Origin: Aplectana chamaeleonis
Taxonomy: Eukaryota; Nematoda; Chromadorea; Rhabditida; Cosmocercidae
Assembly (NCBI GenBank): GCA_029168955.1
Contig: JAPDOI010001487.1
Span: 62,001-126,000, forward strand
Direction: 5' to 3'
Length of the DNA stretch: 64,000 bases
In this document: positions 45,195-56,152 of the stretch, piece by piece
Layout: each line of letters begins with the position of its first letter
Numbering within the stretch: position 1 is the stretch's first letter
Translations under genes and position numbers: made by a program
Notes under the pieces: model-generated
Seen by the model: the letters and a program-made list of their open reading frames with translations, nothing else
Database searches by the model: none
What the model was told of the DNA's origin: nothing

Positions 45195-45500
45195 AAAAAT
45201 TTCGAATAATCGAGTTTTCGACTAACTCGATTTTCCAGAATTTCGAATAATCGAGTTTTCGACTAGCTCGATTTTTCAAAATTTCGAATAATCGAGTTTT
45301 CGACTAAGTCGATTTTTCAAAATTTCGAATAATCGAGTTTTCGACTAAGTCGATTTTTCAAAATTTCGAATAATCGAGTTTTCGACTAATTCGATTTTTC
45401 AAAATTTCGAATAATCGAGTTTTCGACTAATTCGATTTTTCAAAATTTCGAATAATCGAGTAGTCGAATTGACTCGATTTTTCGAATAATCGAATGATCA
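45195..45500. repeat. ~41-bp TCGA-rich minisatellite, locus 1
   Basis: Seven units of AATTTCGAATAATCGAGTTT + TCGACTAANTCGATTTTTCAA, decaying at both ends. The same unit makes the array at 47515-47800. Confidence 0.95.
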
Positions 45501-46344
45501 AGCTTTCGGCTAACTCATTTTTTGCAAATTTCAACAATTGAAATTCTAAAACACCTTATTTCGACTGTTTTACTCGAATCGCTTTTCTTTTCTTTTTTCG
45601 AACTAGGAGCGTACCGCGATTCTGTCAGCCTCACCCCTTATCGTACTGCGTCCTATCACCCATGCCGTCTCGGTGTTTTACCCGAACGAGTGTTGGCCAT
45701 CAGATTAACCCAAAGCTATAAAGTAGTTGCCCGTGTCCTATTTCGCGCCGCTTTACAAATCTGCACAGCATGAGAGCGCTGGACCGGGGGGAACGATCAT
45801 GGTAGCATCACGGTACGTGCACAGGAATGACCACGGGTCGTTCGATCGGGTAACTTTCGCGGGACGGCGGCGGATCGAGGGACAAGGGAAAGACGAGCGC
45901 CGCACAATCGCGGTACCGGCGCGAAAGATGTTTTCACAAGGGAACTATTGTTAGTTGCTCTGGCCATTCCGGTTGAGGTGTAGTTTCCCAAAACCGTTTT
46001 TGACGTAGAATCCAAGTGCGCTCTTCGAAGTTGCCTAAAGCCACTCTGTAAAAAGTTATAGGCGTTTTTCGCCGGAGTTCCGCACCTCTTGTACGTTCCA
46101 AAACGCGCTTTAGCCTTTGGCAAATCTGGAATTGGACCTCTTAATAGGTGCTCAGCGCCCAAAACAACCCCTTGTTCGAAGTTCAAGTGAGAGCATATTT
46201 TTCGATTTTTGCACAGAGTGACAGCCTTTTCCACTTTCACGGATTTCGCGCTGAGCTTTTATTTATCCTACTATATATATTTCTCTGTGTGTTTGTTTGA
46301 CCGTTTGTTCGGCTTGACTTTCAAGACGGGCTACCTGGGCTCAA
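45501..46344. other. Unassigned stretch
   Basis: 46130-46250 is a piece of the dispersed repeat also at 31130 and 53350. A 147-codon minus-strand frame (45797-46240) overlaps it and shows no recognisable domain. Confidence 0.4.
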
Positions 46345-46540
46345 GAGCGCGCAGAACGCCGTAGAAAGTGTGGGACCCATGGAAGTGCGTAGGACGCCGT
46401 AGAAAGTGTGCGGGACCCAAGGTAGAGTGCGCCGGACGCCGAAAAAGTGTGGGACCCAGATGGAAGTGCGTAGGACGCCGTAGAAATGTGCGGGACCCAA
46501 GGTAGAATGCGCCGGACGCCGTAGAAAGTGTGCGGGACCT
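46345..46540. repeat. 42-bp-family minisatellite, locus 5
   Basis: GTGCGTAGGACGCCGTAGAA + AGTGTGCGGGACCCAAGGTA, four to five units with deletions. Confidence 0.9.
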
Positions 46541-46869
46541 TATATCATATATAGAGGGGTGTGAAGGCGTTTATAAAAATGCTCCAGATTTCACGTGAAC
46601 TCCTCCCAGGTCGATTATTTGGGGCGAATCTGGGGTTTACTTGTTTACGACTGTCTACGACTCCGAAGTCTACGACTTGCTTCGTTCAAAGCTTCGCAGC
46701 ATGTAAAAACTTCAAAGGCAGAACGCGACTTCTGAGATTTGCGGATTTCTACAATAGATGTGGCTCATATTGTTTTTTGAAGGGTGCTTTGGAGTGTTCA
46801 ACACGAACCTAAGGTCCAGTTGACGATTTCTGACAGATTACGGTAGATTACGGCGGGTATACGGTTTAC
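46541..46869. other. Unassigned stretch
   Basis: Contains GATTACGGTAGATTACGGCG near 46838, part of the GTATACGGTAGTT family. Nothing else was recognised. Confidence 0.4.
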
Positions 46870-47130
46870 TTAGTATCCGAATCACTCCTTTTCGGATATC
46901 CGACCGGATATCCGAGAATCGGATAATCCGATACCCGAAAATTCGAAAAAACGCATTATCTGAATGGAACCAATATCCGGGAAATTTAAAATCGGCATTA
47001 TCTGAATCGAACCATTATTCGAAGGGTCGAAAATTCGGATAAAATCGGATAAAATATCGGATGAATTCGGATAAAATTTGGGTAAAATTTCGGATAAAAT
47101 CGGATAATTTTTGGATGAAATCAGATAAAA
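46870..47130. repeat. CGGATAA-rich degenerate array, third locus
   Basis: GGATATCCGACCGGATATCC, TCGGATAAAATCGGATAAAA and related words. Confidence 0.82.
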
Positions 47131-47514
47131 TTGCACTAGGCCACGCCCATTTTTCCGTACCGCCTTCTATTTAGTACATGAACCCAGGATTGTTCTCCTC
47201 CTTCCGAAATCGGAAGAGTCGTTGCGGCGCCGAAAAATGGGCGTGGTCAAGTGAGATTACCAAGTGGAGTAATTGAAGATTTAAATCACCCTTGGAGACT
47301 AGAACCGTGGAAATAGGCGGGCGTGAGTTTAACATTAATAAGTCACGACATATAGCCGTCTATTTCGAGATTTTCTAAACTCATGGAGGAGTCTCCGCCA
47401 TCATGGTCCGCAAATACGTTTTCGAAAACTGGTGGCTTAGTTTCGGTTAACTACATGAAGTAATTTACCTGACAATGATTTCTTTTGACTCGAAACAGTC
47501 GACTATCGAGTTCA
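47131..47514. other. Unassigned stretch
   Basis: Contains an imperfect inverted pair, CCACGCCCATTTTTCC / GAAAAATGGGCGTGG (47142, 47234). No gene was recognised. Confidence 0.4.
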
Positions 47515-47800
47515 TTCGACTATTAGGATCTATCGAATAATCGAGTCTTCGACTAACTCGAAATTCCGAAATTTCGAATAATCGAGTCTTCGACTGAGTC
47601 GATTTTTCAAAATTTCGAATAATCGAGTTTTCGACTAAGTCGATTTTTCAAAATTTCGAATAATCGAGTTTTCGACTAAGTCGATTTTTCAAAATTTCGA
47701 ATAATCGAGTTTTCGACTAATTCGATTTTTCAATATTTCGAATAATCGAGTAGTCGAATGACTCGATGTCGACTGTTTCAGTCGATACCAAGACTCGATG
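47515..47800. repeat. ~41-bp TCGA-rich minisatellite, locus 2
   Basis: Five to six units as in 45195-45500, closing with ACTCGATGACTCGACTCGAC. Confidence 0.95.
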
Positions 47801-47949
47801 ACTCGACTCGACATAAGTATAGTCAGTAGCAATCCCCCAATGTGGTGACTTTAAAGAGGCAGCCAACCTGAGGTCGGTGACGCCTAGATGCCTCCTATGC
47901 TCAGAAGTTTCAACCCTAGTTACCTGTTTTCCTCAGTAACATATGATCT

Positions 47950-48101
47950 AGTTCCGCAATCGCGTTCAGTCCGCAAAGTCTCATTATCACAATCGTAGAA
48001 GCGAAGCGGTTGTTTTGAGAATGATTCTAGTTGAATTTTTCAAAAGCAACCGCTTCGCTTCTACGATTTTGATAATGAAGACTGAACGCGATTGCGGAAC
48101 T
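47950..48101. mobile_element. Fold-back, ~70-bp arms
   Basis: AGTTCCGCAATCGCGTTCAG...AATCGTAGAAGCGAAGCGGT inverted as ACCGCTTCGCTTCTACGATT...CTGAACGCGATTGCGGAACT. Related to a fragment at 21920-21975. Confidence 0.9.
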
Positions 48102-48114
48102 GAACTATACATCG

Positions 48115-48168
48115 AAGCCATTACCCTTGTTGACCGTCAAACAACCGGTCAGCAAGGGTAATGGCTTC
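48115..48168. repeat. Short perfect hairpin
   Basis: CGAAGCCATTACCCTTG and TTGACCG are inverted at CGGTCA(GC)AAGGGTAATGGCTTCG around a 9-nt loop. Confidence 0.9.
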
Positions 48169-48520
48169 GATAAAAAGCTGTGGTTAAGGCGACTCATTTT
48201 ATAACAAGGGAAGACTTCATTTCTTCACATCGGTCAACCCTTACATTCTCAAAAATATGACGTCACAAAAAAGGTCCTGCTAAGGCGGAAAAAAGGGCCT
48301 TCTCGTTTTTTTCTGCAATTCTCCCTGACACTTGCTGTCACAGTAAGCTCTTGACCTATCATAATCTGTAAGAAACTGAACATCCGCAATTTATCGTGAA
48401 CACTGCCTTTAAGAAAGTTACTAGTGAACTTCAATGTATGTTACTGAAGAAAAGATGTAACTAGGGTTGAAACTTCTGAGTGGTCGCCACCTTAGAATGA
48501 GAATCATTCTCGAAGAGTAG
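48169..48520. other. MITE remnant and spacer
   Basis: TTATCGTGAACACTGCCT/TTAA ends at about 48415, an AGGCA-family right end with no matching left end. The rest is unassigned. Confidence 0.5.
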
Positions 48521-48524
48521 CGTT

Positions 48525-48615
48525 GAATGCAAAACTCCCAGTATGTGAACCAGCACCGCACCAACTTACGAGACGGATGCCCAACACAGCGCCTTAGACC
48601 ACTAGGCCACATGTT
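48525..48615 (-). repeat. tRNA-like unit with long variable region
   Basis: Minus strand: TGGCCTAGTGGTCTAAGGCG (excellent A box, 48609-48588) and GGTTCACATAC (B box, 48551-48541), 37 nt apart. It resembles Leu/Ser-type D arms. No convincing acceptor stem, so a SINE head or tRNA pseudogene is preferred. Confidence 0.5.
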
Positions 48616-49337
48616 CATGTGTGAGGGACTCTTTTTGTTTTCCTACATACACTCCCTCCACAGTTCTTCGTATTCATTGTAACTTTGATCGAACTAGCAG
48701 TAGTAAATATGGGTTTCGGGAGCGTGCGAACGTGTCTATCTTTCAGATTTAATAAGTTTCCAACCTTGGTTGATGGGATTTCGGAATTTTTCGCGAAAAT
48801 CATCAATGCGAGAGAATGCTAGATTCAAAAAACGATTTTGAAAATTTTTTGTTGGATGACCTCTTACCACTGAACCGCGATACACAATACTTTGTAGTAT
48901 GATTGTCGAGGAGCCAACCTCGAGTTTTCGTCACAATGTACCGAAAAATTCAAAGGATTTTTTAAATTATGAACTATTTTTCTCCTTAGTCTGTTTCACG
49001 CTCCCCAGTCAACATAGAAAAAAAGAGAACTTGAAGCGAAAGAGGAAAACGAAGTTTAGATAAAAGCCGCACTTTGATGAACTATTATACAGCATTTAGT
49101 AACTAGTACACGCGGATCACGTAATTTCATGCATTTTCTGAAAAACGAAACCGTTTTTCAGTCATCTTTCTTAGATGGCTTTCTGAGCAAATCTGATTTT
49201 ATTTGTGGTGAGCGACTATTGGAAAAAAATATGAAAATGGTTGAATATGGCCACAGCAACTTTTAGGAATTGGAAGTTGAGCTTAGCATAGGACTAAAGC
49301 ACGTGAAATCTATAAAGGAGACCTATTCATGACAGTT
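48616..49337. other. Unassigned stretch
   Basis: AT-rich, no repeat unit or exon recognised. It ends at the boundary of the large inverted duplication. Confidence 0.4.
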
Positions 49338-49473
49338 ACGTACAATCTGACGTTAATCTCCCACTAATCTTCGCCAGGGATCATTCAATAAAACCTTCGA
49401 ACGTTCCGCCTGTCATTCCTATCAGCTGGCAGAGGTGGATGGCCGCCAGCCAGCGGGTGCAATTTTTCCTTGC

Positions 49474-49716
49474 TCACGTAGACAACGAGATAGGCCGCCG
49501 TGCTGTGCTGGAGTGATAAGTGGACAGCGGACTGGTCGGTTCGCAAGCGCTCCACTGCCCTTTCTTGGAGCGCACTTGCTTCAAAAAGTCAGCAACATTG
49601 GACGTGCTCGACCCCATGACCGCGGTATCGACCCAGCTCCTCTTCGTTCCGCGCGCTATTTCTCTTTCCTCTGCGGCGCTGAGCGAAGTCACCACCCGTT
49701 TCTTGTAGTCAGCCAC
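49474..49716 (-). CDS. 80-codon frame in the duplication arm, function unknown
   Basis: Reads VVTSLSAAEEREIARGTKRS, WVDTAVMGSSTSNVADFLKQ, VRSKKGQWSACEPTSPLSTY..., ending in a stop. It opens at GTG, not ATG, so it would need an upstream exon. The copy at 57774-58016 differs by one codon (Ser/Pro). No family recognised. The open frame is kept in both arms, but the arms are too similar for this to show selection. Confidence 0.3.
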   Translation of the reverse strand: MADYKKRVVTSLSAAEEREIARGTKRSWVDTAVMGSSTSNVADFLKQVRSKKGQWSACEPTSPLSTYHSSTARRPISLST

Positions 49717-50001
49717 CTCACAAAAGAACGCTCACTGCTCCCAGGTGGCTGACTGCAATGGTCATTAACTTGAGCGCCGCCTGTACATTTCTATGCCGGT
49801 TCGTCCACATTGATAGCCGAGACGTGATTGACCCAGTCACCACGCAGTGACAGCCGGTAGCTGCCACCTTTCGGGGGATTGCTACTGGCCCTTGAATGCG
49901 CAAGCCGTTGAGCGTCATGCGCCAGCGTTTCAGCGCTGGCGCATGATGCTCCGACGCCTTGACGCTTTGCCGCTGGTCGTCTGCTATGGACGGAGCCTTA
50001 A

Positions 50002-50477
50002 AGCCTTGAAGCCACAATCCAACCTCAGAGGTAATTTTTGATATTATGGTCCGGTCGCCTCCTATAGCAACCCTGCCAAGCGCGAAATTCTCGATTCGCT
50101 CAAATAAGCGAGAAAAAGCAAGGAAAAAGTCGACAACGCCCCCTTGAAATGGGTAACACCCACTGCCAGGTTGCCGAACTCAATAGGGAAGAGGCGCGCG
50201 AATAATTTTATTCAAAACCTATGTTCTTCCACTTGTTTTCGGTCTGGCTTTATGTTGTGGCCTGCTTCAAAACGATGGCTGCGAATAACGAGAAAATACA
50301 GGCTCGAGACAACTCGTTCGTTAACTTCTAGCCGTTCAAATTTGAAATTTTTGAGGAGCCGTAACTCCGTTCGTAGTGAGTTCTGAGCGATTCTGGAGAC
50401 ACCATTGCGATCAGCGTGGAAATTTCTCTAAGATAGGTAGAAAAACGAAAAATCGATTCTGAGGTTGGACTGTGCCT
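50002..50477. mobile_element. TTAA-type MITE, subfamily h2
   Basis: TTAA|AGCC...CACAATCCAACCTCAGAGGT at the left, TCTGAGGTTGGACTGTGCCT|TTAA at the right. Inverted partner at 57013-57488. Confidence 0.78.
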
Positions 50478-50481
50478 TTAA

Positions 50482-51127
50482 AGGCGGCATACACGCTCAC
50501 AAAAGTGGTCAAGATAACAGCATAAATAGGCCCGCAGGACCCCTATCATATCGGCAAAGACGTTTGAAGCGCCAAAAACCATCTAATATGACAGTACATA
50601 TTTGACAATGTTTGAGCAATCTTGCCTTCCACGCCTGTATTTTCGCACCCATTCGAGTACGAGAATGAGAAATGAAACTTGAGAAAACATGTGATAAGTT
50701 AGAGTGATAGCACTATCAAATGGGAGTGCACGATAGAAACAGCTTGATTCACCCGAAAATAACATGTTTGTTCACCGATGAAATCCTCCATTTCAAAAAG
50801 TCAGCCAAAGTAGAGCGGCATTCTCGAAAGTGGACGAGAGTAAGTCGGCGTTTAGGCAGGTTATGTTCAGGTAAATCAAGCTGTTTCTCTCGTGCACTCC
50901 CATTTGATAGTGCTATCACTCCAACTTGTCACATGTTTTATCAAGTATCAATCCTTATTCTGTTACTCAAAGGGGTGGGAAAATACAGGCTTCCGAGACG
51001 GAAGTCCTCGAATATTGTCATCCTGGATGGTTTTTGGCGCTTCAAACGTCGTTGACGACATGGCAGGAGCCGTGCGGTCCTATTTATGCTGTTATCTCTA
51101 CCATGGTTGTGAGTGTGTATGCTGCCT
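50482..51127. mobile_element. TTAA-type fold-back MITE, subfamily e2
   Basis: AGGCGGCATACACGCTCACA / TTGTGAGTGTGTATGCTGCCT ends. Arms of ~300 bp (CACTCCCATTTGATAGTGCTAT occurs inverted on both). It provides the unoccupied site for the insertion at 56153-56652 of its partner. Confidence 0.88.
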
Positions 51128-51131
51128 TCAA

Positions 51132-51570
51132 AGGCAGTGTTTACGATGATATCTCACTTGAGCTCGACCCAAAAATGGGATCGTTTGGTTGTGAGGTAAA
51201 TAATAGTGGAGAAACAGGGAAGAAAAACGTCCAGAATAAGTAAAAATAACGGTTTCTAAATTCAGGGCGTGGACGAGAATCATGGGCCCTGCTGATTTCG
51301 GCAAGCGCGCGCTAATCCCGAAATCTGCGCGAATCGATAATGCTAATCGCGGCAGAGTTGCTTGGCAATTTGCCATCGAAACGTGTGCGGCGCCACAAGC
51401 TCGTCCGATCGGGGGCGGACCGGGATAGGTAGGCGCACCGGGAGAGCTTTCAAAGCCATTTATTTCTGTCCAGTTTTCGTTGCTTTCTTCGACCCTATCC
51501 TCTACAGCACCTGCCAACTTAGTGTTTCACACCGAGACCTCGAGAACGAGATTTATCGTGAACATTGCCT
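51132..51570. mobile_element. TTAA-type MITE, subfamily f
   Basis: AGGCAGTGTTTACGATGATA / TTTATCGTGAACATTGCCT. Copies at 53099-55866 (interrupted) and 61626-62071. CTGCCAACTTAGTGTTTCAC is the unoccupied site for the Tc5-like element. Confidence 0.9.
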
Positions 51571-51960
51571 TTAAGGACCGATCGCGGGCAGCAACAGGAC
51601 CGAAGACGAGAAGGGCGAAGTTCCGACCGCTATATCCGCGCAGTGAGTACGAAAAGACTGCAAAAAGGGGCGAAAATGAGTAACATATAAAGTTTTCGAC
51701 ATTCGGTTTTTTAAAAATTGCTCTTCCGGAAGTCCATGGGAGCGTATATTTTTTTATAAGCAGGGTACGGCGCGAGGTGTGAGGCCTCACAAAGGTGGGG
51801 GGGGGGGGTCTGAGCTTCGGTGAACTGGGGAGGGGGGAGGGCTGAGAAGTTGAAAATCGAAACATTGACGCTGCCAATTTGTCCAACAACCCCCCTCCCG
51901 GTCGTCGTCATTTGTTTCGCCATGAAAAATCCTTATACTTAAAGCAATTATGTCCCGATG

Positions 51961-52012
51961 TATGTATGTATGTATGTATGTATGACTGTATGTATGTATG
52001 TATGTATGTAGA
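51961..52012. repeat. (TATG)n microsatellite at the duplication centre
   Basis: Follows TTAAAGCAATTATGTCCCGATG, the same sequence that precedes the (ATGT)n array at 58935. Confidence 0.95.
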
Positions 52013-52219
52013 TTCTGTGTATATAGAGTCCAAGAAAACCTCATTTTGTTGTCAATAAGAAGCGGTCGGCTGGGGATCAATGTGCATGAATCCCATACCA
52101 GCACGCTCGATATGTGATTGAGCGAGAGCAGTTGTGCTGCAACGAGTTTCATGTTCATTGATCTTAATCGCCCGCTTCTCATTGATTAGTAAATGAGGAC
52201 ACAGGCCACGGACTCCAAC

Positions 52220-52220
<1 letters not shown>

Positions 52221-52251
<31 letters not shown>

Positions 52252-52437
52252 TGTATGTATGTATGTATGTATGTATGTATGTATGTATGTATGTATGTAT
52301 GTATGTATGTATGACTGTATGTATATATGTATGAATGAATGTATGTATGTGTGTATGTATGTATGTATGTATGTATGGATGTATGTATGTATGTATGTAT
52401 GTATGTATGTGTGTATGTATGTATGTATGTGTGTATG

Positions 52438-52471
<34 letters not shown>

Positions 52472-52504
52472 TGTATGTATGTATGTATGTATGTATGTAT
52501 GTAC
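52221..52504. repeat. (TATG)n microsatellite, ~70 units
   Basis: Nearly pure tetranucleotide repeat with scattered substitutions (GACTG, TATATATG, GAATGAATG). Long Tyr/Val/Cys/Met frames here are artefacts. Confidence 0.99.
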
Positions 52505-52629
52505 GCGATTTGAATTTACACGTTTTTTCTTGAAGAAACAGGCCGCGGATCTAACCATACATAGACTCTGTTTCATTCCAAGTGAACTCATGTTTTTGGT
52601 TATCACAGCGCGGAGCGGTGGCTTTTTCG

Positions 52630-52733
52630 TCGAAACCTCATTATCACTAGTTTTATTTCACAGAGGCCCACCGCCCCGCTGCTGGTGATAATCGAAATCA
52701 ACAGGTCACTACGGCGGTACCAGAGTTTACATA
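52630..52733 (-). repeat. Short duplicated segment S, inverted copy
   Basis: ATCACTAGTTTTATTTCACA...GCTGCTGGTGATAATCGAAA...ACCAGAGTTTAC is repeated in the opposite orientation at 58156-58250, just outside the right arm. The pair brackets that arm. Confidence 0.88.
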
Positions 52734-53526
52734 CATCGGGACATAATTGCTTTAAGTATAAGGATTTTTATGGCGAAACAAATGACGACGACTGGGGTTT
52801 GGCCAAATTGGCAGCGCCAATGTTCCGATTTTCAACCTCTCAGCCCCCTCTCCAGTTCACCGGAGCTCAGACCCCTTTGTGAGGCCTCACATCTAGCGCC
52901 GTACCCTGATTATAAAAAAATATACGCTCCCATGGACTTTCGGAAGAGGAATTTTCAAAAAACCGAATGTCGAAAACTTTATATATTACTCTTTTTCGCC
53001 CTTTTTTGCAGTCTTTTCGTACTCACCGCGCGTGTATAGCGGTCGGAACTTCGCCCTTCTCGTCTTCGGTCCTGTTGCTGCCCGCGATCGGTCCTTAAAG
53101 GCAGTGTTCACGATAAATCTCGTTCTCGAGGTCTCGGTGTGAAACACTAACAAGGGACACCTTCGAACATAAAATGGAGTTATGAAAAACGGTCTTTTGA
53201 GAGTTGTAGAGGGCGTAAAAATAAACAATTTGAGATTTTAAAATTTCTCTCAGTCCTCACGGGTAGATCAAAAACCACCAAAACAATGGGTTGCGGTAGG
53301 TAAAATGCCAGTCAATGCACCCTAACCGAACGAAATCCGCTAAAAAACAGGAAACGGACCCCATATTCGTGTTCAGCGTCCCAAACTACCCCCTGGGGCT
53401 GAGTTTGGGCGAAAAAAAATTTCGACCTCTGAACCCCAAAAAATGGCCTTGAGCTTCTTACCTCATGGGGCTACAAAGGTCGAGAAAAAATTTAGGACTC
53501 AAACTTCGCTTTCGGAGGTTATTTAA

Positions 53527-54011
53527 AGGCAGCAGACACGCTCAAAAATGATATCAATTTTATGGATTAAACTGAAGGTCTGAAGCTGGTAGTATTCAGA
53601 AATAACGAAAAAGACGAAAACAAATCGACGGAAATTAAGATATGACGGTACGTTCTATATTGGCCCAGAAATGGACGAGTTGTACGGCACTGGCTGAAAT
53701 AGCGGAGCTAGCAACAAATTTGTTGGGATAACGACGCTAAAGGACTCGTACGACCCTTTCTGGAACGCTTACGTCGTTAGAAGCCTAAAAAGTTATCTAA
53801 AGAGGCCGTAATCGAGCATTGAATACCTGTATGGAGGGGCGGAGCCCGTATCGATGGGCGGAGCAAGGATGATTTCGTGACTGACTACGGCTCAAATACG
53901 GTCATTTGGACTCGTTTTTAACGCTTGCAACTTCGTGAGGGCTCTTCTAGGGCCTGCACGACCCCACTAATGTAGTTATCTCAACAACTTTTTCGAGCGT
54001 GTCTGCTGCCT
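53527..54011. mobile_element. TTAA-target MITE, subfamily d, nested
   Basis: AGGCAGCAGACACGCTCAAA / GAGCGTGTCTGCTGCCT with TTAA on both sides (53523-53526, 54012-54015). 485 bp, the same length as its relative at 9827-10311. Confidence 0.92.
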
Positions 54012-54423
54012 TTAAAGTCCTCATAACGAATCTGAGGTCAGTTTATCGATTTTCGACAGATTACGGTGGATTACGGTGGGTATACGGTAGTTGGGTGAAA
54101 GTCTCAGAATTGACTCAAAATTTCTGAACAGGGTTTGTTCGGGGTGCTGAATACGAATTTGATGTTCACTTGTCAATTTTCAAATTATTAAGGTAGGTTT
54201 AGGCCCTCTATGTCATGACAACTACCGTAAACTACAGTAAACCTCAGAATTTCGGCAAACGATCTCTAGATTCGTGTTCAGCACCCTAGATTACCCCTAC
54301 ATACAAGTTTTGAGCCGAATCCGAAAATTTTTTCCAAACCACCCTAAAAATTCCTTGATGGGTACCCTTGCCTTGTCGCGAGGCTTGGAAAAACGACTAT
54401 AACTTCTTTTCATAAAAGCTTCT

Positions 54424-54691
54424 CTATTTTTCAGAGAAGCTGCGGAGAGCATACTCGGATTCTACGTCCAAATGGCACCAGAAAACTACATTTAAACCAG
54501 AATGGCCAGGCTGAATAAAAGTAGTTATCTTGTAAGATGCGTTTTTAAAAGAGGGTTCTGTTCTACTCCAAATTTTGGAATTGATAACGAAACACTTTTC
54601 TTGAGTCTTCGAGCCATGCGCTAAAGTATTAGGTTGCTTCAATGGATCTTGTAGTTTAGGTAAACCCACTTCTGTTTACAATAATTACTTC
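54424..54691 (-). CDS. Coding-like ORF inside the Tc5-like element, function unknown
   Basis: About 85 codons on the minus strand ending in TAG: LPKLQDPLKQPNTLAHGSKT, QEKCFVINSKIWSRTEPSFK, NASYKITTFIQPGHSGLNVV, FWCHLDVESEYALRSFSEK. Composition (Trp, Cys, His, balanced charge) looks like a folded protein. AAACAG precedes the frame as a possible acceptor. It could be part of a transposase or a captured host exon; not recognised. Confidence 0.4.
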
Positions 54692-55051
54692 TGTTGGAAA
54701 AAAAGATTGGTCTTTGATCAAGGAACAAGTCCACGAAGTTTCGTTTTGTCCGAACTTTTTTCCAGTGTCATATATCAAAATAAGTCCCCTAAAGTGTTTC
54801 TCCGAATTAAGGACGGTTTTTCTGTAACATATGTGGGGGAGAAGGGTAAGGGTATTCTTGATATTCTATCAATTGTCGAAACCTCGGAATTTCCATAGTT
54901 TCTAACATTGATGTGAACCGTTCTCCGTTTATACATATCACGTTACCTCTGCGATATAAGAAAAGAGGTATAAAAAACAAGAGACACTGTTAAAACTCAA
55001 AACAAGTAAGGTGAACACATAGAAATGTCATTACTACCAGCCATAATGCAG

Positions 55052-55135
55052 TAATGATCCCACAGTATTCGAACCTTCTTTCAATTGCTTCGTAATCCAA
55101 CGCCTAACCGACTGAGCCACGGTGTGCTGCTAGCT
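55052..55135 (-). repeat. tRNA-like unit in the Tc5-like element
   Basis: Minus strand: TGGCTCAGTCGGTTAGGCGT (A box) and GGTTCGAATAC (B box, 55075-55065) at near-tRNA spacing. The acceptor ends do not pair well. tRNA pseudogene or SINE head. Confidence 0.5.
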
Positions 55136-56152
55136 CACCCCGACTATCACATTGCAGTGATCGGTGGTTTAAATGCAACGAGCATTGTTCAGGGGATCAA
55201 TGAACAAGTAACTCGAGAACCTAGCTAGATTTCATCTTCAAACTTTTAGGAGAACCTTTTCAGATGATTTCAAGGCCACTGTATAGCTCACATTTGTGCT
55301 ACGTCCTCCCAATCCAACGTTCTGGTTTCTTTCCTTTTTTGATCGTTTTTAATCTACCCGTGAGGACTGAGTGAAATTTTAAAATCTCAAATAGTTTCTT
55401 TTTAACTCCTCTACATCCCTCAAAAGACCGTTTTTCAAAACTCCATTTTACGTTCGAAGTAGTCCCTTGTAAGTTGGCAGGTGCTGTAGAGGATAGGGTC
55501 GAAGAAAGCAACGAAAACTGGCCAGAAATAAATACAAATGGCTTTGAAAGCTCTCCCGGTGTGCCTACCTATCCCGGTCCGCCCCCCAATCGGAAAAGCT
55601 TGTGGCGCCGCACACGTTTCGATGGCAAATTGCCAAGCAACTCTGCCGCGATTAGCGTTCTCGATTCGCGCAGATTTCGGGATTAGCGCGCGCTTGCCGA
55701 AATCAGCAGGGCCCATGATTCTCGTCCACGCCCTGAATTTAGAAACCGTTATTTTGACTTATTCTGGACGTTTTTCTTCCCTGTTTCTTCTTTATTAGTT
55801 ACCTCACGACCAAACGATCCCATTTTTGGGTCGAGCTCAAGTGAGATATCATCGTTAACACTGCCTTTGAAGGCAGCATACACACAACCATGGTAGAGAT
55901 AACAGCATAAATAGGACCGCACGGCTCCTGCCATGTCGTCAACGACACTTGAAGCGCCAAAAACCATCCGGGATGACAATATTCGAGGACTTCCGTCTCG
56001 GAAGCCTGTATTTTTCCACCCCTTTGAGTAACAGAATAAGGATTGATACTTGATAAAACATGTGACAAGTTGGAGTGATAGCACTATCAAATGGGAGTGC
56101 ACGAGAGAAACAGCTTGATTTACCTGAACATAACCTGTCTAAACGCCGACCA

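Larger units (their letters stand above)
49338..51967. repeat. Left arm of a large inverted duplication
   Basis: Matches 52727-58159 in inverted orientation once two later insertions in the right arm are removed. The ~240-bp ORF region 49474-49716 differs from its partner by one base. The arm contains, in order, a GC-rich unit (to ~50000), MITEs h, e and f abutting at TTAA, and a flank ending at an (ATGT)n seed. Confidence 0.92.
53151..55469. mobile_element. Tc5-like element, non-autonomous, TAA (TNA) target duplication
   Basis: TIRs of ~130-190 bp starting CAAGGGACACCTTCGAAC (left) and the inverse of CAAGGGACTACTTCGAACGT (right), flanked by TAA at 53148-53150 and 55470-55472. Caenorhabditis Tc5 has CAAGGGA-type ends and TNA targets, hence the call. 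The 2319-bp body carries a nested subfamily-d MITE (53527-54011), a GTATACGGTAGTT repeat (54030-54390), an unknown ORF (54424-54691), and a tRNA-like unit (55052-55135). No DDE transposase was recognised. Confidence 0.85.
53099..55866. mobile_element. TTAA-type MITE, subfamily f, interrupted by the Tc5-like element
   Basis: AGGCAGTGTTCACGATAAAT...GTGAAACAC|TAA[insertion]TAA|GTTGGCAGGTGCTG...ATCGTTAACACTGCCT. Matches 51132-51570 outside the insertion. Confidence 0.9.

Noticed and set aside
45797..46240. 147-codon minus-strand ORF
   Set aside because: Overlaps a dispersed non-coding repeat seen at three other loci and contains no recognisable motif.
52052..52688. Long Tyr/Val/Cys/Met and His/Thr/Tyr/Ile frames
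   Set aside because: Six-frame read-through of (TATG)n; the same occurs at 58884-59505.
53151..55469. PIF/Harbinger assignment for the TAA-flanked element
   Set aside because: TAA also fits Harbinger, but the CAAGGGA start and long TIRs match the Tc4/Tc5 pattern better; a search would be needed to settle it.
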